34,728 bases of DNA from JBCCQH01 sp039024435 (GTDB lineage Bacteria; Bacteroidota; Bacteroidia; J057; JADKCL01). Positions 1 to 8,405 of this stretch are shown in pieces; position 1 is the first letter of the stretch; each line of letters begins with the position of its first letter. Under the pieces are notes generated by a model that had not been told where the DNA came from, did not search any database, and saw only the letters and a list, made by a program, of their open reading frames with translations. The position numbers and the translations under genes were made by a program. The DNA lies in NCBI GenBank assembly GCA_039024435.1, contig JBCCQH010000083.1, forward strand, positions 1 through 34,728, read 5' to 3'.

Positions 1-141
1 CATTTGGCGATTGACCGTCTTTTGGAGGTTTTCCGGGAGGTCCTCTTCGGTCAGAATCTCAAAATTGAAGCGCCGCTGGATGAAGGGCAGTAAGATTTTG
101 GAAAAGTTTTCCCTAAGGATGCTGTCGTACTGATTGGGCAT
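1..141 (-). CDS. Rpn-family nuclease/transposase-like protein, N-terminal 47 codons only
   Basis: Reading the minus strand from the ATG at 141-139 gives an open frame of 47 codons that runs off the left edge of the window. It starts MPNQYDSILRENF and contains FEILTEEDLPENLQ. This N-terminus matches my recollection of the Rpn family (recombination-promoting PD-(D/E)XK nuclease, also annotated as putative transposase or cytosolic protein), whose Bacteroidota and cyanobacterial members start MPNKYDxIFKEN and carry an EELPEDLQ segment before the first catalytic acidic residue. The catalytic part lies outside the window, so activity cannot be judged. It is divergent from the reductase gene starting at 303, and the 161-bp interval must hold both promoters. 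Partial because of the window edge, not because of a break in the gene. Confidence 0.6.
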   Translation of the reverse strand, partial: MPNQYDSILRENFSKILLPFIQRRFNFEILTEEDLPENLQKTVNRQM

Positions 142-302
142 GATGTCGACGCAACAACGGGATTGATCGGGTCAAACGCAAATCGAGTTTCGGCTGAACA
201 GTGGTTGGTTTCCGCAGGGAGCAACGGCACTTTCTATCCTTTTGCAGCACATCCGACACAAAAATTTCGCAACTTCGCCGGGTGCAAAACCGTTATTCCG
301 AC

Positions 303-1298
303 ATGACTGACCAAGTGCATGATGTATTGATCGTTGGTGGGGGGCCTTGCGGCCTCGCTTGTGCCATCGAAGCCAAAGCAGCGGGGCTAGACGTAGTGGT
401 CCTGGAAAAGGGATCCATCGCGGAGTCCATTCGGCGGTATCCGCGGCAGATGACTTTCTTTTCCACGCCGGAAAACATCGCCATCGGGCAACTGCCTTTT
501 CCTACGGTAGGTGCCAAAGCCAGCCGCAACGAAGCCCTCAAGTACTACCGCCTGGCGGCCGATCATTATGGGCTGGACTTGCGCCTGTACACCGAAGTCC
601 GGCGGGTAAAGCGGTACGGGGAAACATTTTCCGTGACCACTACCGGCAGCGAAGAATTCCGTGCCCACAATGTCGTCATTGCCACGGGGTACTTTGACTT
701 TCCGCGGCCCCTGAACATCCCGGGGATCGACTCACCCCGGGTGACCCGCTATTATGACGAGGCCCACCCTTACGCCCGGAGCCGGGTGACCATCATTGGT
801 GGGGGAAATTCGGCCACGGAAGCAGCCCTGGATCTTTACCGCAGCGGAGCCGAGGTGACTATCCTCGTGCGGGAAGAAGGGATGAAGCCCACGGTGAAAT
901 ATTGGCTTACGAAAGATATCCAAAACCGCATCGGGGAGGGCAGCATCAAACTGCTCACCCGCGGGGAAGCCACCCGCATCACCCCCCAAGCGGTCGCCTA
1001 CCGCGATCTGGAAACCGGGGCGGAAAAGGAAATTCCGAGCGATTTTGTGCTGGTCCTGATCGGATACCTGCCGGAAACCGGATTTTACCAGCAGTTGGGG
1101 ATTCCCTACGATCCCGAATCCCTGATTCCGGAGTACGATCCCGAGACCTATTCCACACCCGTTCCCGGTCTGTACCTCGCGGGAACGGTGATTGCCGGGG
1201 TCCACACCGAAAAGGTATTTATCGAGAATGGGCGTTTGCACGGCACAGCAATCGTGCGTGATATTTTGCAAAACCAACCCGCCACCGTTATCAAATAA
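303..1298 (+). CDS. bdr: YpdA-family bacillithiol disulfide reductase
   Basis: 331-residue FAD/NADPH oxidoreductase. The frame is open from 201, but the protein family begins just before the FAD Rossmann motif, so the ATG at 303 (MTDQVHD) is chosen. FAD-binding motif VGGGPCGLA lies at about residues 11-19 and the second, NADPH-binding motif IIGGGNSATEA at about 163-173. Both are typical of YpdA/Bdr, which reduces oxidised bacillithiol (BSSB) in the cytoplasm. Cys16 inside the first glycine motif is the family's single conserved active-site cysteine, and no thioredoxin-reductase CxxC is visible, which separates it from TrxB. The C-terminal segment GLYLAGTVIAG is the usual FAD-closing motif. 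The stop is followed 7 bp later by pdxJ, so the two are probably co-transcribed. Bacillithiol use is known in Bacteroidota; the bsh biosynthesis genes are not in this window. Confidence 0.85.
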   Translation: MTDQVHDVLIVGGGPCGLACAIEAKAAGLDVVVLEKGSIAESIRRYPRQMTFFSTPENIAIGQLPFPTVGAKASRNEALKYYRLAADHYGLDLRLYTEVRRVKRYGETFSVTTTGSEEFRAHNVVIATGYFDFPRPLNIPGIDSPRVTRYYDEAHPYARSRVTIIGGGNSATEAALDLYRSGAEVTILVREEGMKPTVKYWLTKDIQNRIGEGSIKLLTRGEATRITPQAVAYRDLETGAEKEIPSDFVLVLIGYLPETGFYQQLGIPYDPESLIPEYDPETYSTPVPGLYLAGTVIAGVHTEKVFIENGRLHGTAIVRDILQNQPATVIK

Positions 1299-1305
1299 GT
1301 TGTTT

Positions 1306-2019
1306 ATGACCCGCTTGAGCGTCAACATCAACAAGTTTGCCACCCTGCGCAATGCCCGCGGCGGCAAGAATCCCAATGTCCTGCAAGTCGCCCGGGACAG
1401 CATCCGTTTCGGAGCCGAGGGCATCACGGTCCATCCCCGGCCGGACGAGCGCCACATCCGCCGCTCGGATGTGTACGCAATTGCCCCGGAGATTGATGTC
1501 GAATTCAACATCGAAGGCTATCCTTCGGAGGATTTTCTAAAGATAGTGGAGCAAGTACACCCGGCGCAGTGTACCCTGGTTCCGGATCCCCCCGGAACCC
1601 TCACCTCAAACGCCGGTTGGGACACGGTCGCCCGGGGCGATGAACTGCGCGCGGTGGTGGCCCGCCTGCAAGCAGCGGGCATCCGGACCTCAATTTTCAT
1701 CGGGACGGAGCCGGCAATGATTGCGGCGGCGGCCCACACCGGGACCGACCGGATCGAGCTGTACACTGAACCGTATGCCGTGCAATACAATGCGGACCGC
1801 GAAGCGGCAGTGGCCCCCTTTGCTGCCGCCGCCGCGCAAGCCCACGGTCTGGGGCTGGGCATCAATGCCGGCCACGACCTGAGCCTGGACAATCTGACCT
1901 GGTTTGCCCGGAAAGTGCCCCATCTGCTCGAAGTTTCGATCGGCCACGCGCTCGTCTGCGATGCCCTCTACCTCGGGCTGGAAAAGACGATTGCTGCCTA
2001 TTTGTCTTGCTTGCGATAA
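1306..2019 (+). CDS. pdxJ: Pyridoxine 5'-phosphate synthase PdxJ
   Basis: 237 residues, the normal family length, starting MTRLSVNINK at 1306. PdxJ condenses 1-deoxyxylulose 5-phosphate with 3-amino-2-oxopropyl phosphate to make pyridoxine 5'-phosphate, the last ring-forming step of DXP-dependent vitamin B6 synthesis in the cytoplasm. Visible signatures are the N-terminal LSVNINKFATLRNARGG (the NINK variant seen in Bacteroidota in place of NIDH), the active-site segment ITVHPRPDERHIR with His43 and Arg45, the catalytic-Glu segment FNIEGYP near residue 68, NAGHDLSL near 190 and the phosphate-binding end EVSIGHALVCDAL. The upstream frame extends to 1192 but overlaps bdr, and the extension shows no family resemblance. 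It follows bdr by 7 bp with no terminator between them. Confidence 0.93.
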   Translation: MTRLSVNINKFATLRNARGGKNPNVLQVARDSIRFGAEGITVHPRPDERHIRRSDVYAIAPEIDVEFNIEGYPSEDFLKIVEQVHPAQCTLVPDPPGTLTSNAGWDTVARGDELRAVVARLQAAGIRTSIFIGTEPAMIAAAAHTGTDRIELYTEPYAVQYNADREAAVAPFAAAAAQAHGLGLGINAGHDLSLDNLTWFARKVPHLLEVSIGHALVCDALYLGLEKTIAAYLSCLR

Positions 2020-2101
2020 CCGCCTGAAAACGAATGGGCTAATCTACGGAGGGAATCGACCGACACATCCGGAAAATGTCGCACAGGGGCGAAAATTTAC
2101 C

Positions 2102-2132
2102 TTGTTCCTTCGCCCGTCCACGGCTATATTTA
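2102..2132 (+). promoter_or_regulatory. Candidate Bacteroidota-type promoter of the PorV-like gene
   Basis: TTG at 2102-2104 and TATATTTA at 2125-2132, 20 bp apart, fit the Bacteroidota -33 (TTTG) and -7 (TAnnTTTG) elements with one mismatch in the -7 box. It lies 30 bp upstream of the chosen start codon at 2162, in the only gap between pdxJ and the secretion block. A pattern match only; no transcript evidence. Confidence 0.4.
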
Positions 2133-2161
2133 CTTCTCAGCAGATTATTTTGCCGAATAAG

Positions 2162-3247
2162 ATGATGTACAATCGAATCGTAAGGCTTGTATTGCTCTTC
2201 CTTGTCTGTGCTCCGTTTGCGATCCAAGCACAGAGTGTACGCAAATACAGCAATGAATTTCTGAAAATCGGGGTCGGAGCCCGGGCCGCAGCCATGGGCA
2301 ATGCCATGTCGGGCATCGTAGATGATGTGACGTCCGGATACTGGAATCCCGGTGGCCTGAGCCTTGCGGACCCAGTGCCGGAGATTGCGGGGATGCATTC
2401 GGAATACTTCGCCGGAATTGCAAAGTACGATTACGTTGGTTTTGCGATGCCGATTGGGAATGGCCGCCGTTTCGGGGCTTCGGTGATCCGCCTTGGCGTG
2501 GACGACATCCCCAATACCCTGAATCTGGTGGACCCGAACGGCAACATCGACTTTGATGCGGTAGAAACCTTTTCGGTGGCGGATCTGGCGGTTCTGTTGA
2601 GTTTGGCACAGCGGGTGGACATTCTGGGGGGACTGGACGTAGGGGCCAACTTTAAAGTGGTCAACCGCAGCGTAGGCAAGTTTGCCAACGCCTGGGGATT
2701 CGGCTTGGATGTTGGGGCGCGCTGGCGCTCAGGTCCGTTGAACCTCGGGGTGATGATTTCCGATGTGACCAGCACTTTTAATGCCTGGACATTCAATACG
2801 GAGACTTTTGAGCAAGCTTTCATTGAAACCGGGAATGTGATTCCCGAGAACTCATTGGAAATCACCCTGCCGGGCGTGACGCTGGGGGGGGGATATACCT
2901 TTCTGCGGGATAAGCCCGTGGAAATCCTGGTGGCATTGGACACAGACATCCACTTCGATGGTCCGCGGAATGTCATCGCAAACCTGGGCGGCGTCAGTAT
3001 CGACCCGCACATGGGGCTAGAAGTTGGCTACAAACGGCTGGCGTACCTGCGCGGTGGATTCAAGAATTTGCAGCAAATCCGCAACGCCAAAGGCAATGAA
3101 GTCTACTCCGTCTTCCCGACGGTGGGGGCGGGCTTTTACTTGAAAAACTTTACCGTGGACTATGCCCTATCGAATGTCGGCAGTTTCGCGCAGACGCTCT
3201 ATTCGCATGTATTTTCGCTGAAGTACACCTTCAGGAATAAAAGATAA
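2162..3247 (+). CDS. PorV/PorQ-family outer-membrane protein of the type IX secretion system
   Basis: 361 residues from the ATG pair at 2162/2165. The longer frame from 1904 overlaps pdxJ and would bury the signal peptide. Residues 1-24 form a signal peptide (hydrophobic LVLLFLVCAPFAI, then QAQ). The mature start, KYSNEFLKIGVGARAAAMG followed by SGYWNPGGL, is the diagnostic PorV/PorQ (UPF0164) N-terminus of a FadL-like outer-membrane beta-barrel. The rest alternates short amphipathic strands and ends in an aromatic-basic strand (SLKYTFRNKR), as expected for a barrel. PorV binds T9SS cargo C-terminal domains at the cell surface and shuttles them to the PorU sortase. This copy sits directly before two PorU-like peptidases, echoing the porU-porV adjacency known in Porphyromonas and Flavobacterium. 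Whether it is the housekeeping PorV or a paralogue cannot be decided from the window. Confidence 0.8.
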   Translation: MMYNRIVRLVLLFLVCAPFAIQAQSVRKYSNEFLKIGVGARAAAMGNAMSGIVDDVTSGYWNPGGLSLADPVPEIAGMHSEYFAGIAKYDYVGFAMPIGNGRRFGASVIRLGVDDIPNTLNLVDPNGNIDFDAVETFSVADLAVLLSLAQRVDILGGLDVGANFKVVNRSVGKFANAWGFGLDVGARWRSGPLNLGVMISDVTSTFNAWTFNTETFEQAFIETGNVIPENSLEITLPGVTLGGGYTFLRDKPVEILVALDTDIHFDGPRNVIANLGGVSIDPHMGLEVGYKRLAYLRGGFKNLQQIRNAKGNEVYSVFPTVGAGFYLKNFTVDYALSNVGSFAQTLYSHVFSLKYTFRNKR

Positions 3248-3405
3248 AGCTGGCGCCCGGTCCAGCATCCGAAATATCAATCGGCCGCCGGGCAATGTAC
3301 GGTAATCACCAAACAGCTCGTCAATCTTTCATCCGTAGAAAGTTGACGGCTTTTTGCGTATTTTTAGTGATTAAGTGTAGCGTTCTAATGACTGGTCGAA
3401 ATACT

Positions 3406-6400
3406 ATGCTGAAAAAGCTCTACTCACTCAGCCTAATGTTCGCGCTCCTGCTTGTCTCAGTACCGTCTGTGCGGGCACAGGGCGGCTTTGACTACGGCAA
3501 TGCTTGGTACGAATCCACCAATACCTACGCCAAAATTCGGGTGTGGGAAGACGGCGTGTACCGGGTGTCTTCGGCTCAATTGACCGCTGCGAATTTCCCA
3601 ATCGCCGGCTACGACTTCAACAACTTGCACCTGATGTACCGGGGCGAAGAGGTGCCCATGCACGTGGTCAGCCAGTCCGGTAATCTGCAATACGTTGAGT
3701 TTTTCGGTCACCGCAATGACGGCCGGGTCGATTCCATTATGTACCGGAATCCTTACACCGGAATTCACGATTCTGACCAGCAGCCCAACGAGAACTTGAG
3801 CCTTTTCAGCGACACCTCGGCGTATTTCCTGACCTTCGACAACAACCCAGGCCTGCGTTACACCGATTTCAACGACCAGAACTATCAGAACTACAGCGCG
3901 GAACCGTTTTTTCGTTACCGTGCCTACCATGAGTACCACCCGGCCACCGGCGGTCAATCCGTGGACTGGAACAACGGGGGCGGCTCACAGTACGATATTT
4001 TCCACGTCCTGAACTCATACTACATTACCGGGGAAGGCTACGTCGGAAGGGCCTTTGGTTTCGGCAACGAAGCGACCATTTTTATGCCGACCCCCTTTCC
4101 CGCCAACGTCGGCAACCCTTCGATATTCACTTGTCGGATCTACGGCCGTTCAAGTTGGCAGCACGACTTTCAGGCCAGTCTGGACCTGAACCCGGTCATA
4201 CGCGATACCGTGAACAATGTCTACATCCGTACCCGGACCGCGCCCTACAACAATACCATCGGCAATCAGGTGCGCATGGTCTATACCGCCTTAGGTACCC
4301 AGAACAACAATACCGACAACAACAACTATTGCTGGTCTTCCTTGGTCTATGACCGGGAGTTCAACATGAACAATGAGCCGGACATCAAAATGGCCGAGTG
4401 GCTGGATCCGGGCAATTCTTATTTTCGTTTTGCCGGGGCGGTTGGGACTACACAGTCTTACGCCTATGACTTGACGAACCGGGTGCGGTCAACCGGCGTC
4501 ATGACCGGCGATACCTTGCGGATCGTGGTGCCCGGTGCCACCAATGAACGCGAAATTTATATTTTTTCCGACGACGGCATCAAAACCGCTGTGGTGGAAC
4601 GCCCGGTACTTTCCAATCTGGGCAATTCCTCAAATCAGGGGGAAATGGTCATCATCACCCACCGCTCGCTGACTGCCTCCGCGAATGCTTACAAGACTTA
4701 CCGGGATACAAATACCGTCAATCAATTGCTCACCCGCATCGTCTACACCGATGAAATTTACGATGAATTTGGTTACGGTACGATTACCCCCGAGGCGATC
4801 AAGCGGTTCTGCAAGTACGCCATGGACAATTGGGGCGTGGCGCCGGAGTTCTTCTTGCTATGGGGCAAAGGCCAGTACGAAACCCGCGACTATCCTTTCA
4901 ACCTGGTGCCCACCTACGGAGACCCAGCCTGCGATTACGATTTTGTAAGTGATTACAACAGCTTGCAAAACGACGTGGTGCCCCAAGCGGCGATTGGCCG
5001 GGTCAATATTTACGACGACCAGGAAGGACTTACCTACTTGAACAAGGTCAGGCAGTACGAGCGCACGCCCTGGGCCGAATGGATGAAGCAGGTGGTGTTC
5101 CTCGGCGGGGGCGATGACATCACCGAGCAACAACCGATTCTCTCCGCCTTTCGCGACAACTACATGCCCTTCGTCGAGGCTCCGCCGCTCGGAGGAACCG
5201 GAAATTACTACCAGAAATACAACACCGGAGAACTGACGAATGCACCCCTGACCTCGACCCAACGGATCAATGCTGGCGCGAGCATTATTCACTTTTTTGG
5301 GCACTCCTCGAACAACATCTACGACGTAGACATTCAGGAACCTGTCCTGTACCAAAACTGGGGTAAATTTCCCTTCATGATCGCCTTTGGCTGTTACGGA
5401 GGCAACTTTACCGGTGACTCGAAGAGCTTTGGGGAGCGATTTGTCCTGGAAGAAGACCGCGGATCCATCGCCTACCTCGCCAACTCTACCGCAGGCTATT
5501 TGACCCCCCTGAAAAATTTCGGGACGGTGTTTTATCCGGCCCTGTACAACACTCACTTTGGGCAGCCCATCGGGAAGGTGCTTCAGGCAGCGATTGAAGC
5601 CTACTCGATTACCTGGTCGGACCAGGTCCACCTGAACCACGCCAAGCAGATGAACTTGCAAGGCGATCCCTCGATTGTGCTCTACCTGCCGCAGAAGCCG
5701 GATCTGGAAATCACCGACGCCGACATCTATTTTACGCCGCAAGACTTCTCGGCTTCGGACACGGCCTTCACGATGAATGTCAGTACCCGCAACCTGGGAC
5801 TGGTCACTCAGGATTCCTTTTTCCTGAGCATTCGTCAACAATTGCCCTCTGGCACCTGGGTGACTTACCCCAAAACACAGCACCCGCCGGTATCGCAGAT
5901 CGATACCCTGACCTATCGAATTCCCAATTCCGTCGGACAACAGATGGCCGGTCTGAACAATTTTGATGTCTTCGTCGATTCGACCGATGTCCTGGACGAA
6001 TACCGCGAGTCAAATAACCGGGTCTTTTACTCCAAGCTGATCCCGGGAAATATCCCGGCGATTTTGTTCCCTTATGACTACGCGGTCATCGACGAGAACG
6101 AAATCACCCTTTCCGCTTCGGCCTTGGCGATCAGCCAGAATCCCCGGGTGCGCTACATCTATGAAATCGACACGGTGATTACCTTCAATTCGCCGTTCCT
6201 GCAGAACTCGGGCGTCATCGAAGGGAGTGCCATGTTCAGTGAGTGGCAGCCGCAATTGATCCTCCAAGACAGCATGGTATACTATTGGCGGGTGCGCCTG
6301 GCCGATATTACCCCCGCGGCCTGGGCCAAAGCTTCCTTCAAATACATTCCGACGAAGGTAGGTTGGGCGCAATCGCAGCCGCCCCAGTTCTTCGAAAACG

Positions 6401-8316
6401 TGACCCAGCAGATCGAGATGGACCCCATCAACCGGGAATGGAAGTTCGGGCAGCGCAGTGCGGAACTGCACGCCTTTGTGAACAACCTCGGTCACGGCAA
6501 CTACCGCCTCGCCAACGGGGCCTTCTCAAATATTGTGCCCAGTGGTACGCTACGCGGCCTCATGTACACCCCGATCCGCGCCCGCGATCTGGCCCCGACC
6601 ATTTTGCGGACCTCGAACGGGGACTGGGTATATGCTTCAATGCCGGATGCCGAAGGGGATGTGATCCAGTCGATTGCCGGACTGCCCGAGGGCGATTACT
6701 TCCTCGCGGTCAGCGAGGGCAATCCCCGGGTGCCGACCTGGTCGGATGACATGGTACGGGCTTTTGCCATGCTCGGCTGCGACACCAGCAAAATCCGTGC
6801 GATTCCCGACCAGAATTCCTTTATCATCTTCGGGCGGAAAGGTTATCCCGGTCAGGGTATCGTGATCAGTGAACCGAACATCTTCGATGACCTATCCAAC
6901 ATCGAGAAATTTGACTTGCGGATCGCGCTTCACACCAACTTTGACAATGGTACGATCACCTCGACACCGGTGGGCCCGGCCCAGGACTGGAACGAATTGA
7001 TCTGGGATTGGGAGTCGCTGGACGCTTTTGCCCAGGAAGAGGTGGAGGTCGAACTGTACGCCGTGCGGGGCGATGCGAGTGATTCACTGATCCTCACCAA
7101 TCTCACCCGCGGTACTTATCCGCTGGCAAATGTCGATGCGGTAGAATTTCCCTACATGCGTCTGGAGGCCCGGGCCAGTGACAGCGTGCGCCTGACGGCA
7201 CCGCAGTTGGACAATTGGCATGTGCTCTACACGCCGGCGGCCGATATGGTCATCGACCCGATCACCGAATGGTCCTTCCAGCGGGACACCATCATGGAAG
7301 GTGAAACCCTCCGCGTGACTTGTTCGGCACGCAATGTGTCGGAGTCAGATTTTGACAGTCTGCTCGTGCGCTACACGGTGCAGTGGGCGGACCGTACCAC
7401 CCAAGAAGTCGGCCGGGTGCGCTACGCACCGGTCCCGGGCGGTCAGATTTTGACTTTCTCTTTCGATTTGCCCACCGGTGGTCGGAATATGATCGGAGAT
7501 TTACTGTTTACCATTGAATTGAACCCGGACAATGACCAGCCGGAATTGTACCGCTTTAACAATATCTACTCGCATCCCTTCCACGTATTGCCCGACGGGA
7601 TCAATCCAATTCTGGATGTGACTTTCGACGGAAAGCACATCATGAACGGCGATATCGTCTCGCCGACGCCAGAAATCTTGCTGGAAGTCAATGACGAGAA
7701 CCCCTTCCTTGCGGTGGGTGACTCGGCCTACGAGGTGTTTTTTGGTCGCAAGACCCCGAGCGGCAACTTGCCGAGGACATTTATCAACGGAAACACCGAA
7801 ATGGAAGTCATACCGGCTTCGCTCCCTGAAAACAAAGGACAACTCTACTTCCGGCCGGGACGCTTGGAAGATGGCGAATACACCCTCCGCGTTCAGGCCT
7901 ACGATGCCACGGGCAACGCCGCCGGCAAAACCGAATACGAAATTAACTTTGAGGTCGTCAATGAAAGTGCGGTGAGCAACGTGCTCAATTATCCAAATCC
8001 ATTTTCGAGCTCGACCCGCTGGGTCTATACCCTCACCGGCGACCAAGTCCCGGAGGTGTTTGAGATCCACATCTATACCATTTCTGGTCGCCTGATCAAG
8101 GTGATCGATCTACACGAAACCAATGACGTCCGGTTCGGCCGCAACATCTCGGATTACGCCTGGGATGGACGGGACGAATTTGGAGATGTACTCGCCAATG
8201 GCGTGTACGTATACAAGGTGGTGACCCGCCTGAACGGTCAGCAGATGAAGACGCGCGACGAAGGCTTGAACAACATTGTAAAAAATGGATTTGGCAAGCT
8301 GTACATTATGCGTTGA
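3406..8316 (+). CDS. C25-family (gingipain-like) peptidase, PorU-like/PorU2 type, copy A
   Basis: About 1,636 residues from the ATG at 3406; the frame is open from 3295, but MLKKLYSLS begins a clean signal peptide ending VRAQ at about 25. Domain order: N-terminal beta-rich prodomain-like part (about 26-410); C25 caspase-fold peptidase (about 412-764) with catalytic His633 in IIHFFGHSS and Cys663 in AFGCYGGNF; CARDB-like Ig repeats (about 766-885 and 1287-1394); a segment with GKHIMNGDI (about 1398-1520); and a C-terminal FlgD-Ig/T9SS type A-like domain (about 1526-1636) with YPNPFSSST, YAWDGRDEFGD and final GKLYIMR. C25 enzymes include gingipains and PorU, the sortase that removes T9SS C-terminal domains at the outer surface. 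This protein is longer than classical PorU, and its HFFGHS and GCYGGNF motifs differ from the family forms I recall. It follows the PorV-like gene and precedes a paralogue. Confidence 0.8.
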   Translation: MLKKLYSLSLMFALLLVSVPSVRAQGGFDYGNAWYESTNTYAKIRVWEDGVYRVSSAQLTAANFPIAGYDFNNLHLMYRGEEVPMHVVSQSGNLQYVEFFGHRNDGRVDSIMYRNPYTGIHDSDQQPNENLSLFSDTSAYFLTFDNNPGLRYTDFNDQNYQNYSAEPFFRYRAYHEYHPATGGQSVDWNNGGGSQYDIFHVLNSYYITGEGYVGRAFGFGNEATIFMPTPFPANVGNPSIFTCRIYGRSSWQHDFQASLDLNPVIRDTVNNVYIRTRTAPYNNTIGNQVRMVYTALGTQNNNTDNNNYCWSSLVYDREFNMNNEPDIKMAEWLDPGNSYFRFAGAVGTTQSYAYDLTNRVRSTGVMTGDTLRIVVPGATNEREIYIFSDDGIKTAVVERPVLSNLGNSSNQGEMVIITHRSLTASANAYKTYRDTNTVNQLLTRIVYTDEIYDEFGYGTITPEAIKRFCKYAMDNWGVAPEFFLLWGKGQYETRDYPFNLVPTYGDPACDYDFVSDYNSLQNDVVPQAAIGRVNIYDDQEGLTYLNKVRQYERTPWAEWMKQVVFLGGGDDITEQQPILSAFRDNYMPFVEAPPLGGTGNYYQKYNTGELTNAPLTSTQRINAGASIIHFFGHSSNNIYDVDIQEPVLYQNWGKFPFMIAFGCYGGNFTGDSKSFGERFVLEEDRGSIAYLANSTAGYLTPLKNFGTVFYPALYNTHFGQPIGKVLQAAIEAYSITWSDQVHLNHAKQMNLQGDPSIVLYLPQKPDLEITDADIYFTPQDFSASDTAFTMNVSTRNLGLVTQDSFFLSIRQQLPSGTWVTYPKTQHPPVSQIDTLTYRIPNSVGQQMAGLNNFDVFVDSTDVLDEYRESNNRVFYSKLIPGNIPAILFPYDYAVIDENEITLSASALAISQNPRVRYIYEIDTVITFNSPFLQNSGVIEGSAMFSEWQPQLILQDSMVYYWRVRLADITPAAWAKASFKYIPTKVGWAQSQPPQFFENVTQQIEMDPINREWKFGQRSAELHAFVNNLGHGNYRLANGAFSNIVPSGTLRGLMYTPIRARDLAPTILRTSNGDWVYASMPDAEGDVIQSIAGLPEGDYFLAVSEGNPRVPTWSDDMVRAFAMLGCDTSKIRAIPDQNSFIIFGRKGYPGQGIVISEPNIFDDLSNIEKFDLRIALHTNFDNGTITSTPVGPAQDWNELIWDWESLDAFAQEEVEVELYAVRGDASDSLILTNLTRGTYPLANVDAVEFPYMRLEARASDSVRLTAPQLDNWHVLYTPAADMVIDPITEWSFQRDTIMEGETLRVTCSARNVSESDFDSLLVRYTVQWADRTTQEVGRVRYAPVPGGQILTFSFDLPTGGRNMIGDLLFTIELNPDNDQPELYRFNNIYSHPFHVLPDGINPILDVTFDGKHIMNGDIVSPTPEILLEVNDENPFLAVGDSAYEVFFGRKTPSGNLPRTFINGNTEMEVIPASLPENKGQLYFRPGRLEDGEYTLRVQAYDATGNAAGKTEYEINFEVVNESAVSNVLNYPNPFSSSTRWVYTLTGDQVPEVFEIHIYTISGRLIKVIDLHETNDVRFGRNISDYAWDGRDEFGDVLANGVYVYKVVTRLNGQQMKTRDEGLNNIVKNGFGKLYIMR

Positions 8317-8389
8317 GCGGGCGGGGCGGGCACCGCAAGAAATAGTTTGGCAATGATTAATGGAGGAGCGGCGGATTGGGCCGTTCGAA

Positions 8390-8405
8390 TCCTCCGGAGG
8401 AGAAC
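8390..8405 (+). promoter_or_regulatory. Unusual Shine-Dalgarno-like site inside a 12-bp palindrome
   Basis: Positions 8390-8401 form the perfect palindrome TCCTCCGGAGGA. Its right half with the next base gives GGAGGAG (8396-8402) just before the ATG at 8406. A second GGAGGAG lies at 8362-8368. Most starts in this window, like most Bacteroidota genes, have no Shine-Dalgarno sequence, so this site stands out and decides the start of peptidase B at 8406 rather than 8376. Confidence 0.4.

Noticed and set aside
8380..8405. GTTCGAATCC resembling a tRNA T-loop
   Set aside because: The flanking bases do not pair as a T-stem and no acceptor, D or anticodon arm can be placed around it.
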